Origin: Macrostomum hystrix
Taxonomy: Eukaryota > Platyhelminthes > Macrostomidae
Assembly: GCA_950097015.1 (NCBI GenBank)
Contig: CATNEN010000025.1
Location: 2,904,001-2,968,000 of the forward strand
Direction: 5' to 3'
Length of the DNA stretch: 64,000 nucleotides
Position numbers and translations under genes: made by a program. Below are positions 1 to 11,138 of this stretch, piece after piece. The notes under the pieces are model-generated. The model did no database searches, was not told where the DNA came from, and saw only the letters and a program-made list of their open reading frames with translations. Positions within the stretch are counted from its first letter, which is position 1; every line of letters starts with the position of its first letter.

Positions 1-2776
1 GCTTCGCGCAAGATGATCGACGAGATCAAGGACTACCTTCTGGGCAGGTACATCGGTCCAATGGAGGCAGTCAATACCATCTTGGGCTTCGAAGTGCACA
101 GCCGATACCCGCCTGTGATCAGACTCGCCGTCCATCTTAAGGACGAACAGCGGGTCTTTTTCACCAGTGAGACGATTCAAGCTGTTGCTGCTCGGCCCAA
201 GGCGACGACTCTGACCGCCTTTTTTGATGTAAGTTTGCAAAAATTGTATTTGCTAATAATACGTCTAATTTTGCAAATTAACGCTAGAATGCTCCTGTTT
301 TTACTCTCCCAGCTCTGTCGACAAGACGAAGTCGCCCGTGGCCTGCTGTACCAGGAGGTGCCCCGGCACTTCACCTGGGACCACAGCGCGCGCCAGTGGC
401 ATCGCGCAGGTCGCGGCCGAGTTACTGTTGATCAGCCAGCTGGTGTTCTAACGACCGGCAACATTGGCCGCATCTACACGGTGAGCCCTCGGATGGGCGA
501 CTGCTTCTACTTGCGCCTGCTGCTGGTGAACGTGCGCGGCCCGACGTCGTTCGAGGCGCTGCGCACTGTGGACGGCGTTCTGCTGCCGACCTTCAAGGCC
601 GCTTGCCAGGCTCGCGGGCTGCTGGAAGACGACAGGCACTGGCAGCTGTGCATGCGCGAAGCTGCGGAGACGCGGTTGCCAGCGGCTCTACGTCGCCTTT
701 TTGCCGCTATTCTCACCCACGGTGACCCCAGTGACCCGGCAAAGCTGTGGCAGGAATTCTCCAGCGAGATGTCTGGCGATCTGCTGCACCAGGGCTACAG
801 CCCTGAGGATGCCGAGGCCAATGTACTGCGGGAGCTACAGCACGGGCTGGAGTCCATGGGAGGATCTGAGCTGTCTGTCTACGGCCTCCCTGCACCACAG
901 GCGCAGCCGGATCAAGTAAGTAAATAGATTACCATAGACAATTTATAGACAGACTGCCAAAGTAGTTTTGTCTGCAAGTTTCAAAAGCTTCCTTTAATTT
1001 GCAGGGTCGACTTCCCTCTGACTGCCTACCGACGCCGCAAGAAGCCGCTGAGCTCCAGTCTGAAGTGGAGGCACTGAGCACATCATTGACTGATGAGCAG
1101 CGATCTGTTTTCGAGGCCGTGCAGTCTAATCTGGCAGCTGGCGGCGGCGGCTTGCACTTTGTGGACGCTCCTGGCGGTACTGGCAAGACGTTTTTGCTCA
1201 CGCTTCTGCTGAAGTCTGTTCGAGCGAGGCGTCAGATCGCTATTGCAGTAGCTTCATCGGGCATCGCGGCCACCATACTTCCTGGGGGACGGACCGCCCA
1301 CTCCATGTGAGTGCTGCTTCTGTTTTAAATATTTATTCTGCGCATACATGTTACGTCCGCAGACTATACCGTCAAGACACGGAAAAAATAAAATAGTTCC
1401 TTTTTAAACCATTCTTTTGTGAAACATTACGTGCGAAATCTTTCTTTCTATGCATTGATCAATCGTTCCGCTACACCCAACCCATGATCTCATCTCAGGT
1501 TCAAGATCCCTGTCTGCGCAGTACGGCAGGACAACGCCTTCTGTTCTATTGGCAAGCGGAGTAAGCTGGCGGAGCTGCTGCGGAATGCGCGGCTGATCGT
1601 TTGGGACGAGGCGCCGATGACGCACCGCAAAGACCTCGAGATCGTCGAGAGGACTCTGCGGGATCTCTTGCACGTCGAGCAGCCTTTCGGAGGGGCGCTG
1701 TTGGTGCTGGCTGGCGACTTTCGCCAGCTGCTGGCTGTTGTGCCCGGAGGGACGCAGGCCAATACGATCGAGGCCTGTTTGAACCGGTCGGTTTTGTGGC
1801 CGCACTTCCGTCAGCACCAGCTAACAAGAAACCTGCGGCTCGAGGGTGGCTCAGCTGCCCAGGGTTACGCAGATTTCCTTATGCAGGTCAGAAATTTTAC
1901 TTTCATGTTCCTTGATTAATGAAAAGAGAATCGTACCTTTTTTTGCAAAAAATTGTACTTTATTACTTGCTTTTTGTCTCATGAATTACTACATTTTGCC
2001 CTCAGGTTGGCAACGGAGAGCTGCTAGAGGACGAAGAGGGCATGGTGTCCTTGCCTAGCGAGATCATCCTGCCCGATGACACAACCACTGAGCAGCTCAT
2101 CCAGCACGTCTACCCGTCCTTTGAGCCGAACGTCGAACGTGATTTGATGTTCGCGGAGCGGAGCATCCTAGCGCCACTCAACAGGACCGTGGACGAGGTC
2201 AACGCCGCCTGCTTGGCGCTCTTCCCCGGTGCGAGTCGGGTCTACCTGTCTGTCGACTCGATTCCGCATGATGATACGGCAGCGACCAACTTTCCACCGG
2301 AGCTGCTAAACCGGCTGGATCCCAATGGCCTGCCATTGCACCGGCTGGAGCTCAAGGTCGGCATGCCGGTGATGATGATGCGCAATCTGGACCCGCCGCT
2401 GCTGTGCAATGGGACCCGGCTGCTGCTGCGCGAACTGCATGACAATGTCCTGCTGGCGGAGGTTGCCACCGGTGTCTACCGCACCCGGCAGGTATTCATC
2501 CCGCGGATCCCACAGGAGCCGAGTCCGAGCGAGCTGCCCTTCACCTTCCGCCGCCTGCAGTTCCCGATCCGGCCGTGCTTCGCCATGACCATCCACAAGA
2601 GCCAGGGCCAGTCGCTGGGCACATACGCTGTCGACCTGACGACAGCTTGCTTTCAGCACGGCCAGCTTTACGTGGCTCTGAGTCGTGCGCGGAGTGCCGA
2701 TGGCGTGAAAGTTCGAGCTCCAGGCGGACGGACGCAGAATATTGTGCTGCGGCAGCTTATCGGCAAGCATAACTGA
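1..2776 (+). CDS. Helitron Rep-helicase, C-terminal 763 codons (5' truncated by window)
   Basis: Replicative helicase part of a rolling-circle Helitron transposase. Exons read as 1-228, 313-915, 1005-1306, 1499-1886 and 2006-2776, giving about 763 residues ending in TGA. The frame is open to base 1, so the N-terminal Rep nuclease lies upstream. Donors are GTAAGT, GTAAGT, GTGAGT and GTCAGA; all acceptors are AG. Removing the first intron, 84 bases and in frame, restores the family motif LTAFF-D-LCRQDE. Visible Pif1/Helitron blocks: IGRIYTVSPRMGDCFYLRLLL; Walker A GGTGKT (about residues 334-339); SSGIAATILPGGRTAHS; Walker B WDEAPM; LAGDFRQLL; KVGMPVMMMRNL; TIHKSQGQSLG; and QLYVALSRARS near the C-terminus. 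No frameshift or internal stop is seen in the spliced reading, so this part looks intact. Family identity is near certain; the exact exon 4 donor is less so. A host PIF1 helicase is unlikely because the Helitron-specific block before the helicase is present. Confidence 0.93.
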
Positions 2777-3269
2777 TTAACTCTATGTTTTGCATGTTCG
2801 ATGTATGCATGGTTAGCTGAAAAAATACTGAACTATTCAGAGCGAATATCTGTGAAAAAACTGCTAAGTGTGCTAGAATTCAATGTGGACCCTCTACTGC
2901 AATTGGCTGCAATTAGCCGTCAATGTAAATCCGATGTAATCCGAGAACCGAAAACTAAAGAGGAGAGAGACAGGCCTCTTTCCTTATTAGAGAAAGTAAA
3001 AGATAATTTTTTGACAACTGAATAAACTGTTAGGGTTGGTGACATAAATTATGAGTGAGGGAAATGACACGGTAAAAATTATAATTAAGGCGTTGACAAG
3101 AATACTAACGACTGAATAAAATACTATATCAATTCTTTGTAAAATCTATGTACAGCTCTCCGCCTGAATTTCTTAGATATATTGAATTATGCCGCTTTAT
3201 ATGACTCACTGTTCTTCACATGTCTGCTGAATTTAGAGCTAAAAATAAATATACCCCATAGTGTACTCA
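2777..3269. other. AT-rich flank downstream of the Helitron helicase
   Basis: Non-coding by appearance. A 74-codon open frame at 2801-3025 has no recognisable domain. AATAAA at 3021-3026 could serve as the helicase polyadenylation signal. I did not find a clear Helitron 3' terminus (hairpin followed by CTRR) here, so the right border of the element is not placed. Confidence 0.5.
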
Positions 3270-3431
3270 GGGTGCGCAGAATACAGAAAAAAGACGCGAT
3301 TCGATAGGAACAAACAGACAAAAATACAAGGACAAAACAGTATATCGAATTTAAAAATTTTTAATAAACTCTTAATTCCCGAATGATTTGCTTAAATCCC
3401 GAATTTGTTTGACTTCGTATTCTGCGCACCC
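3270..3431. mobile_element. 162-bp element with perfect 15-bp terminal inverted repeats (MITE-like)
   Basis: GGGTGCGCAGAATAC at 3270-3284 is the exact reverse complement of the sequence at 3417-3431. A second, inner inverted pair lies at 3299-3306 (ATTCGATA) and 3343-3350 (TATCGAAT). The interior is AT-rich and non-coding. The 5' end reads CAGGGTG, reminiscent of hAT ends, but the 3' border is not symmetrical at those two bases and no target-site duplication is evident. It may be a small non-autonomous DNA transposon, or the terminal repeats of something that decayed. Confidence 0.5.
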
Positions 3432-3724
3432 GCAAATGATGTCTTCGATTTCGTTATTTCAATTCAACAGCGGCTAAGGACTCCAACTGCCAGTTCTGTG
3501 TCTGGAATAAACAATATTAAAGGTCGCAGAATTCCACAAGCATTTTTGAGTTTAACGGTATAGTTCAAAAGTGCTAGGAGTTTGATCCCCTCAACTTCAT
3601 CCACTGAGAAGGAATGGAAGGAAAGTGTGAAATTCTGAGGGATTACACAAGTCGAGGGCTCTAAGGGGAAATGTGAAATTCGCATTGTTAGAGTTTGGCA
3701 GATGGAATTCACGCGCAAGGACTT

Positions 3725-3777
3725 TGATCCCCTCAACCTCCTCCGGAGGAGGAGTTTAGCTCGTAAATATACTAAAA
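3725..3777 (+). repeat. Interspersed repeat with 16-bp palindrome, copy 1
   Basis: Contains the perfect palindrome CCTCCTCCGGAGGAGG at 3737-3752, followed by TTTAGCTCGTAAATATACTA. A diverged copy lies at 5625-5678 in the same orientation. Weaker echoes of the leading CCCCTCAA motif occur near 3588 and 4731. The shared block is probably an end module of a dispersed transposon family. Confidence 0.55.
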
Positions 3778-3786
3778 TTCACGTGT

Positions 3787-3790
<4 letters not shown>

Positions 3791-3820
<30 letters not shown>
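3791..3820 (+). repeat. (TGTC)n microsatellite
   Basis: About seven to eight copies of the tetranucleotide TGTC follow the palindromic repeat after a short spacer. Copy 2 of that repeat has a different low-complexity tail (GCTTGCTTGGTTGGTTG) at the equivalent place. Confidence 0.9.
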
Positions 3821-3821
<1 letters not shown>

Positions 3822-4894
3822 TGGTTATCTCCTCCTAGAATACTGACAAGTCAACTTTGAAACTTATATGGGAAAATGGGAAATTTTCCTGGTCAGGCTA
3901 TAGGCTATTTTAATTCTGAAATTTCAAATTCTATGATCCTCAAAAAAGCAGAAAGGCTATTAAGTAGTATATAGTAGGCAAATGTCCTTCCCGCTGTGAT
4001 GAAATTGGCCTCGGTTAAATGAGTTGCGTCAACACATTGTGCCTATCTGTTTAGTGTATTTTCTCTCCAGTGGAGGGTTAGCAGTCGGTTTGAAAAAAAA
4101 TGGGGCGGAGAGGTGGCCGTACGCACATTCTAACTGTCCCTGTGTATTGGCAGATAGAGGGTGCCGCGAGTTATTTCTATTGAGGGGTCTGATTTGTTCA
4201 AAATTGAAGTGCGTACAATGGGCAGGGCAGAGTTGGCTGAGTTAAAATTCAATTTATAAAATTTGCGGGCCTCTCAGTGTAGGCGGAGAAGAATGTGCTT
4301 ACTAAACTGGCTGCCCTTTGCAGAAATTTCAACTGAGAATTATTATTTTGCTTTTTTAAGATTTGTGGATAAAATTTGTACTGCTGGAGAGAACTTGAAG
4401 TTCTAAATCCAGAGATATAAATTTCATTGCTGAATTCCGAAAATTGGGGATGCCAAGGGCAAATAAAGTTTTTATACTTTTGCAATGCTTTCAGCTGAGT
4501 GTACAGTGTCTCGGCGAGATTGCTAAGGAGAGAGAATTCGCCACAATACAGTTTCACACATTCCTATTCTCGAAGGCGGGCTGTTGAATTTTATTTATTG
4601 AAATTCGCACCTCTGACTGAGCGGGGCCCGGAGAACTGGCTGTCGTCAATATTAATGGCTCGGACTTCACCTGTTTTAACGGGTGGGGTTTAATTTAAAG
4701 TTGATGGAGTTCGCGCGATATGATTTCTAGCCCCTCAATCTTATCCGAAAGTTGTCGTCTATTTTAATTCTGAAGATTCTGGGCATGGTAGCTAAAGAAA
4801 AATTGGTCAATTTTGAATTGTTTTCAACAGTTTAGTCGGACAAAAGGCGGTTAACGCACATTGCTACTTTCAGACATCATTGGGTGAGGAGTTT
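3821..4894. other. Non-coding stretch, no gene seen
   Basis: No frame of note and no recognisable domain. The short open frames at 4024-4245, 4249-4557 and 4499-4693 have no family features. The region lies between the two copies of the palindromic interspersed repeat and may be the body of a decayed element. Confidence 0.4.
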
Positions 4895-5632
4895 TTGGTT
4901 AGATGAGGCGATGGGAGATGTGGCGACGGGAGATAAGGCAATGGGAGTTTAGGCGATGAGAGATGAGGCGATGGGAGATGAGGGGATGGGAGATCAGGCG
5001 ATGGGAGATGTGGCGACGGGAGATGAGGTGATGGGTGATCAGGTGAAGGGAGATGAGGCGATGGGAGATGAGGCGATGGGAGATGAGGCGATGGGAGATC
5101 AGGCGATGGGAGATGAGGCGATGGGAGATGAGGCGATGGGAGATTAGGCGATGGGAGATCAGGCGATAGGAGATGAGGCGATGGGAGATGAGACGATGGG
5201 AGATGATGCGATGAGAGATTAGGCGATGGGAGATGAGGTGATGGGTGATCAGGTGATGGAAGATGAGGCGATGGGAGATGAGGCGATGGGAGATGAAGCG
5301 ATGGGAGATGAGGCGATGGGAGATGAGGCGATGGGAGATCAGGCGATGGGAGATCAGGCGATGGGAGATCAGGCGATGGGAGATGAGGCGATGGGAGATG
5401 AGGCGATGGGAGATTAGGCGATGGGAGATCAGGCGACGGGAGATGAGGCGATGGGAGATCAGGCGATGGGAGATCAGGCGATGGGAGATGAGGCGATGGG
5501 AGATGAGGCAATGAGAGATGAGGCGATGGGAGATGAGGCGATGGGAGATGAGGCGACGGGAGATGAGGCGATGGGAGATCAGGCGATGCGAGATTTGGCG
5601 ACGGGAGATGAGGCAATGGGAGTTCTCTCCCC
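4895..5632 (+). repeat. 15-bp minisatellite (GATGAGGCGATGGGA)
   Basis: About 49 tandem copies of a 15-bp unit, GATGAGGCGATGGGA, with substitutions such as GATCAGG, GATTAGG and GCGACGG. The unit length is a multiple of three and lacks stops in several frames, so long open frames appear on both strands (HLPSP repeats on -, MGDEA repeats on +). They start and stop inside the array and have no unique flanking sequence, so I do not call a gene. Confidence 0.95.
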
Positions 5633-5678
5633 TAACTTCCTCCGGAGGAGGAATTCCGCTCGTACTATACTAAAAATG
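5625..5678 (+). repeat. Interspersed repeat with GGAGG palindrome, copy 2
   Basis: TCCTCCGGAGGA (5638-5649) followed by GGAATTCCGCTCGTACTATACTA matches copy 1 at 3725-3777 with substitutions. It begins exactly where the 15-bp minisatellite ends. The downstream text, including CTCCCGAACGGCTCAACCG at 5712-5730, resembles the degenerate tails of dispersed animal repeats. Confidence 0.55.
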
Positions 5679-6256
5679 AAATGCTTGCTTGGTTGGTTGT
5701 AATTGATTTTCTCCCGAACGGCTCAACCGATTTTCACCATTTCTTCACCAAAAGATGCCAAATATGGGGACAATTATACACGTATTTTTATTAAGCTTAA
5801 CTTTATTGCTAAAGGGATTAAATATTCGAAAAACATGATTTTTCAAAGGTCAAACATCTTGGCCTATTGAGAATTTTACTCACTGCCACTGAATTGAAAT
5901 TGCATCGTCAAATTGCGCAACAACCCCTAGCTGATTGAATTTAAAGCCTGCACTCTGGAGACAAATTGGAAATAAATGTACACAACCAACCGCGACACAA
6001 AGTGTACTCTATTTTCTTACTTCATTGTACAAAGCCAGAACTTTAAGAATTCATTTTATAAGGCTGATTTTTGCACCCACTAACCAACAGTCGGAATAGC
6101 CGATGTGTAGGCACTAGGAATAGGTTAGGCTAGGCTAGGGTTCGATTCTGCACTGCGTCAAATCATTTAGACTAATTTTCAGCCAGTAGTGTTTGAAGAC
6201 TATTTTAATTTATTTTTTTCATTTCGTAAATAAAATATCATAAATCATAGCACACC
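5679..6256. other. Non-coding stretch with a tRNA-like promoter remnant
   Basis: AT-rich and without a supported gene. It contains the tRNA-like A/B box pair at 6097-6149, listed separately. Confidence 0.4.
6097..6149 (+). mobile_element. tRNA-derived SINE head (A box/B box), degenerate
   Basis: TAGCCGATGTGTAGGCAC resembles a tRNA A box, and GGTTCGATTCT at 6139-6149 resembles a B box. Their starts are 42 bases apart, as in tRNA genes. The T-stem and acceptor stem do not pair well, so a functional tRNA is excluded and a SINE or pseudo-tRNA remnant is preferred. Confidence 0.35.
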
Positions 6257-9200
6257 GGCTAAAACAGAGTTTGAATCATGGCTAAACCAGAGTCTGAATC
6301 ATGGCTAAACCAGAGTCTGAATCATGGCTAAACCAGAGTCTGAATCATGGCTAAACCAGAGTCTGAATCATGGCTAAACCAGAGTCTGAATCATGGCTAC
6401 ACCAGAGTCTGAATCATGGCTAAACCAGAGTCTGAATCATGGCTAAACCAGAGTCTGAATCATGGCTAAACCAGAGTCTGAATCAAGGCTAAACCAGAGT
6501 CTGGATCATGGCTAAACCAGAGTCTGAATCATGGCTAAACCAGAGTCTGAATCATGGCTAAACCAGAGTCTGAATCATGGCTACACCAGAGTCTGAATCA
6601 TGGCTAAACCAGAGTTTGAATCATAGCTAAACCAGAGTCTGAATCATGGCTAAACCAGAGTCTGAATCATTGCTACACCAGAGTCTGAATCATGGCTCAT
6701 AGCTAAACCAGAGTCTGAATCATGGCTAAACCAGAGTCTGAATCATGGCTACACCAGAGTCTGAATCATGGCTAAACCAGAGTCTGAATCATGGCTAAAC
6801 CAGAGTCTGAATCATGGCAAAACTGGAGTCTGAATCATGGCTAAACCAGAGTTTGAATCATGCCTAAACCAGAGTCTGAATCATGGCTAAACCAGAGTCT
6901 GAATCATGGCTAAACCAGAATTTGAATCATAGCTAAACCAGCGTCTTAATCATGGCTAAACTAGAGTCTGAATCATGGCTACACCAGAGTCTGAAACATG
7001 GCAAAACCAGAGTTTGAATCATGGCTAAACCAGATCTTGAATCATGGCTAAACCAGATCTTGAATCATGGCTAAACCAGAGTTTGAATCATAGCTAAACC
7101 AGAGTCTGAATCATGGCTAAACCAGAGTCTGAATCATTGCTACACCAGAGTCTGAATCATGGCTCATAGCTAAACCAGAGTCTGAATCATGGCTAAACCA
7201 GAGTCTGAATCATGGCTACACCAGAGTCTGAATCATGGCTAAACCAGAGTCTGAATCATGGCTAAACCAGAGTCTGAATCATGGCAAAACTGGAGTCTGA
7301 ATCATGGCTAAACCAGAGTTTGAATCATGCCTAAACCAGAGTCTGAATCATGGCTAAACCAGAGTCTGAATCATGGCTAAACCAGAATTTGAATCATAGC
7401 TAAACCAGCGTCTTAATCATGGCTAAACTAGAGTCTGAATCATGGCTACACCAGAGTCTGAAACATGGCAAAACCAGAGTTTGAATCATGGCTAAACCAG
7501 ATCTTGAATCATGGCTAAACCAGATCTTGAATCATGGCTAAACCAGAGTCTGAATCATGGCTAAACCAGCGTCTGAATCAAGGCTAAACCAGAGTCTGAA
7601 TCATGGCTAAACCAGAGTCTGAATCATGGCTAAACCAGAGTCTGAATCATTGCTACACCAGAATTTGAATCATAGCTAAACCAGTGTCTTAATCATGGCT
7701 AAACTAGATTCTGAATCATGGCTAAACCAGAGTCTGAATCATGGCTAAACCAGAGTTTGAATCATGGCTAAACCAGAGTCTGAATCATGGCTAAACCAGA
7801 GTCTGAATCATGGCTACACCAGAGTCTGAATCATGGCTAAACCAGAGTCTGAATCAAGGCTAAACCAGAGTCTGAATCATGGCTAAACCAGAGTCTGAAT
7901 CATGGCTAAACCAGAGTCTGAATCATGGCTAAACCAGAGTCTGAATCAAGGCTAAACCAGAGTCTGGATCATGGCTAAACCAGAGTCTGAATCATGGCTT
8001 AACCAGAGTCTGAATCATGGCTAAACCAGAGTCTGAATCATGGCTACACCAGAGTCTGAATCATGGCTAAACCAGAGTTTGAATCATAGCTAAACCAGAG
8101 TCTGAATCATGGCTAAACCAGAGTCTGAATCATTGCTACACCAGAGTCTGAATCATGGCTCATAGCTAAACCAGAGTCTGAATCATGGCTAAACCAGAGT
8201 CTGAATCATGGCTACACCAGAGTCTTAATCATGGCTAAACCAGAGTCTGAATCATGGCTAAACCAGAGTCTGAATCATGGCAAAACTGGAGTCTGAATCA
8301 TGGCTAAACCAGAGTCTGAATCATTGCTACACCAGAGTCTGAATCATGGCTCATAGCTAAACCAGAGTCTGAATCATGGCTAAACCAGAGTCTGAATCAT
8401 GGCTACACCAGAGTCTGAATCATGGCTAAACCAGAGTTTGAATCATAGCTAAACCAGAGTCTGAATCATGGCTAAACCAGAGTCTAAATCATTGCTACAC
8501 CAGAGTCTGAATCATGGCTCATAGCTAAACCAGAGTCTGAATCATGGCTAAACCAGAGTCTGAATCATGGCTACACCAGAGTCTGAATCATGGCTAAACC
8601 AGAGTTTGAATCATAGCTAAACCAGAGTCTGAATCATGGCTAAACCAGAGTCTGAATCATTGCTACACCAGAGTCTGAATCATGGCTAAACCAGAGTCTG
8701 AATCATGGCTAAACCAGAGTCTGAATCATGGCTAAACCAGAGTCTGAATCATGGCAAAACTGGAGTCTGAATCATGGCTAAACCAGAGTTTGAATCATGC
8801 CTAAACCAGAGTCTGAATCATGGCTAAACCAGAGTCTGAATCATGGCTAAACCAGAATTTGAATCATAGCTAAACCAGCGTCTTAATCATGGCTAAACTA
8901 GAGTCTGAATCATGGCTACACCAGAGTCTGAAACATGGCAAAACCAGAGTTTGAATCATGGCTAAACCAGATCTTGAATCATGGCTAAACCAGATCTTGA
9001 ATCATGGCTAAACCAGAGTCTGAATCATGGCTAAACCAGCGTCTGAATCAAGGCTAAACCAGAGTCTGAATCATGGCTAAACCAGAGTCTGAATCATGGC
9101 TAAACCAGAGTTTGAATCATGGCTAAACCATCGTTTTAATCAAGGCAAAACCAGAGTTTGAATCATGGCTAAACCATCGTTTGAATCATGGCTAAACCAT

Positions 9201-10750
9201 CGTTTGAATCATGGCTAAACCATCGTTTAAATCATGGCTAAACCAGAGTTTGAATCATGGCAAAACCAGAGCTTGAATCATGGCTAAACCAGAGTCTGAA
9301 TCATGGCTAAACCAGATCTTGAATCATGGCTAAACAATTGTTTGAATCATGGCTAAACCATCGTTTGAATCATGGCTAAACCATCGTTTGAATCATGGCT
9401 AAACCAGAGTTTGAATCATGGCTAAACCATCGTTTGAATCATGGCTAAACCAGAGTTTGAATCATGGCTAAACCATCGTTTGAATCATGGCAAAACCAGA
9501 GTTTGAATCATGGCTAAACCATCGTTTGAATCATGGCTAAACCATCGTTTGAATCATGGCTAAACCATCGTTTGAAGCATGGCTAAACCATCGTTTGAAT
9601 CATGGCTAAACCATCGTTTAAATCATGGCTAAACCATCGTTTGAATCATGGCTAAACCAGAGTTTGAATCATGGCTAAACCAGAGTCTGAATCATGGCTA
9701 AACCATCGTTTGAATCATGGCTAAACCATCGTTTACATCATGGCTAAACCATCGTTTGAATCATGGCTAAACCATCGTTTGAATCATGGCTAAACCAGAG
9801 TTTGAATCATGGCTAAACCATCGTTTGAATCATGGCTAAACCATCGTTTGAATCATAGCTAAACCATCGTTTACATCATGGCTAAACCATCGTTTGAATC
9901 ATGTCTAAACCAGAGTTTGAATCATGGCTAAACCAGAGTTTGAATCATGGCTAAACCATCGTTTGAATCATGGCTAAACCATCGTTTAAATCATGGCTAA
10001 ACCATCGTTTGAATCATGGCTAAACCAGAGTTTGAATCATGGCTAAACCAGGGTCTGAATCATGGCTAAACCAGATCTTGAATCATGGCTAAACCATCGT
10101 TTGAATCATGGCTAAACCATCGTTTGAATCATGGCTAAACCATCGTTTGAATCATGGCTAAACCATCGTTTACATCATGGCTAAACCATCGTTTGAATCA
10201 TGGCTAAACCAGAGTTTGAATCATGGCTAAACCAGGGTCTGAATCATGGCTAAACCAGATCTTGAATCATGGCTAAACAATTGTTTGAATCATGGCTAAA
10301 CCAGAGTTTGAATCATGGCTAAACCATCGTTTGAATCATAGCTAAACCAGAGTTTGAATCATGGCAAAACCAGAGTTTGAATCATGGCTTAACCATCGTT
10401 TGAATCATGGCTAAACCATAGTTTGAATCATGGCTAAACCAGAGTTTGAATCATGGCAAAACCAGATCTTGAATCATGGCTAAACAATTGTTTGAATCAT
10501 GGCTAAACCATCGTTTGAATCATGGCTAAACCATCGTTTGAATCATGGCTAAACCATCGTTTGAATCATGGCTAAACCAGAGTTTGAATCATGGCTAAAC
10601 CAGAGTTTGAATCATGGCAAAACCATCGTTTGAATCATGGCTAAACCATCGTTTGAATCATGGCTAAACCAGAGTCTGAATCATGGCTAAACCAGCGTTT
10701 GAACCATGGCTAAACCAGAGTTTGAATCTTGGCTAACCCAGCGTTTGAAA
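6257..10750 (+). repeat. 23-bp satellite array, about 195 copies
   Basis: Unit begins CATGGCTAAACCAGAG and ends TCTGAAT (23 bp); each unit carries a CATG. Two monomer classes are spatially sorted. CCAGAGTCTGAAT dominates about 6260-9110, while CCATCGTTTGAAT dominates about 9120-10700, with CCAGATCTTGAAT scattered through both. Some blocks form a higher-order unit: a variant monomer with an extra 7 bp (CATGGCTCATAGC) at 6691 recurs at 7158, 467 bases later (20 monomers plus 7), and the text between is nearly the same for about 390 bases. Further copies of that marker lie at 8154, 8345 and 8513. There are no spacers, so it is not a CRISPR array. Confidence 0.97.
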
Positions 10751-10751
10751 A

Positions 10752-11138
10752 ATCAACGTCAACTGGGGAGTCATCATCAAAATGGGGATCATGGTAAACT
10801 GGGGGATAATCGTCAACTGGGGGATCGTGGTAAACTGGGGGATAATTGTCAACTGGGTGATCATTGTCAACTGGGGGGTCATTGTCAACTGGGGGATCAT
10901 TGTCAACTAGGGGGAAATGGTCAACTGGGGGATAATCGTCAACTGGGGGATCATTGTCAACTAGGGGGAAATGGTCAACTGGGGGATAATCGTCAACTGG
11001 GGGATCATGGTAAACTGGGGGATAATTGTCAACTGGGGGATCATTGTCAACTGGGGGATCATCATCAACTAGGGGATCATCATCAACTGGGGGATCATTG
11101 TCAACTGGGGGATCATTGTCAACTGGGGGTTCATTGTA
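10752..11138 (+). repeat. 18-bp minisatellite (GGGGATCATTGTCAACTG)
   Basis: About 21 copies of an 18-bp unit abutting the end of the 23-bp array. Variants include GGTAAACTG and GATAATCGTCAACTG. Because 18 is divisible by three, both strands stay open (GDHCQL repeats on +, DNDPPV repeats on -), and the + frame even runs in from the 23-bp array. This is a repeat artefact, not a protein gene. Confidence 0.95.

Noticed and set aside
2801-3025. 74-codon frame just after the helicase stop
   Set aside because: No domain, AT-rich, and it overlaps the likely 3' untranslated region.
6122-6141. Telomere-like TTAGGC/TAGG run
   Set aside because: Only about three degenerate copies, and the run is internal; better explained as part of the tRNA-like SINE head.
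6257-10750. Possible CRISPR array because of 23-bp repeats
   Set aside because: Units are directly contiguous with no spacers, the host is eukaryotic and there are no cas genes.
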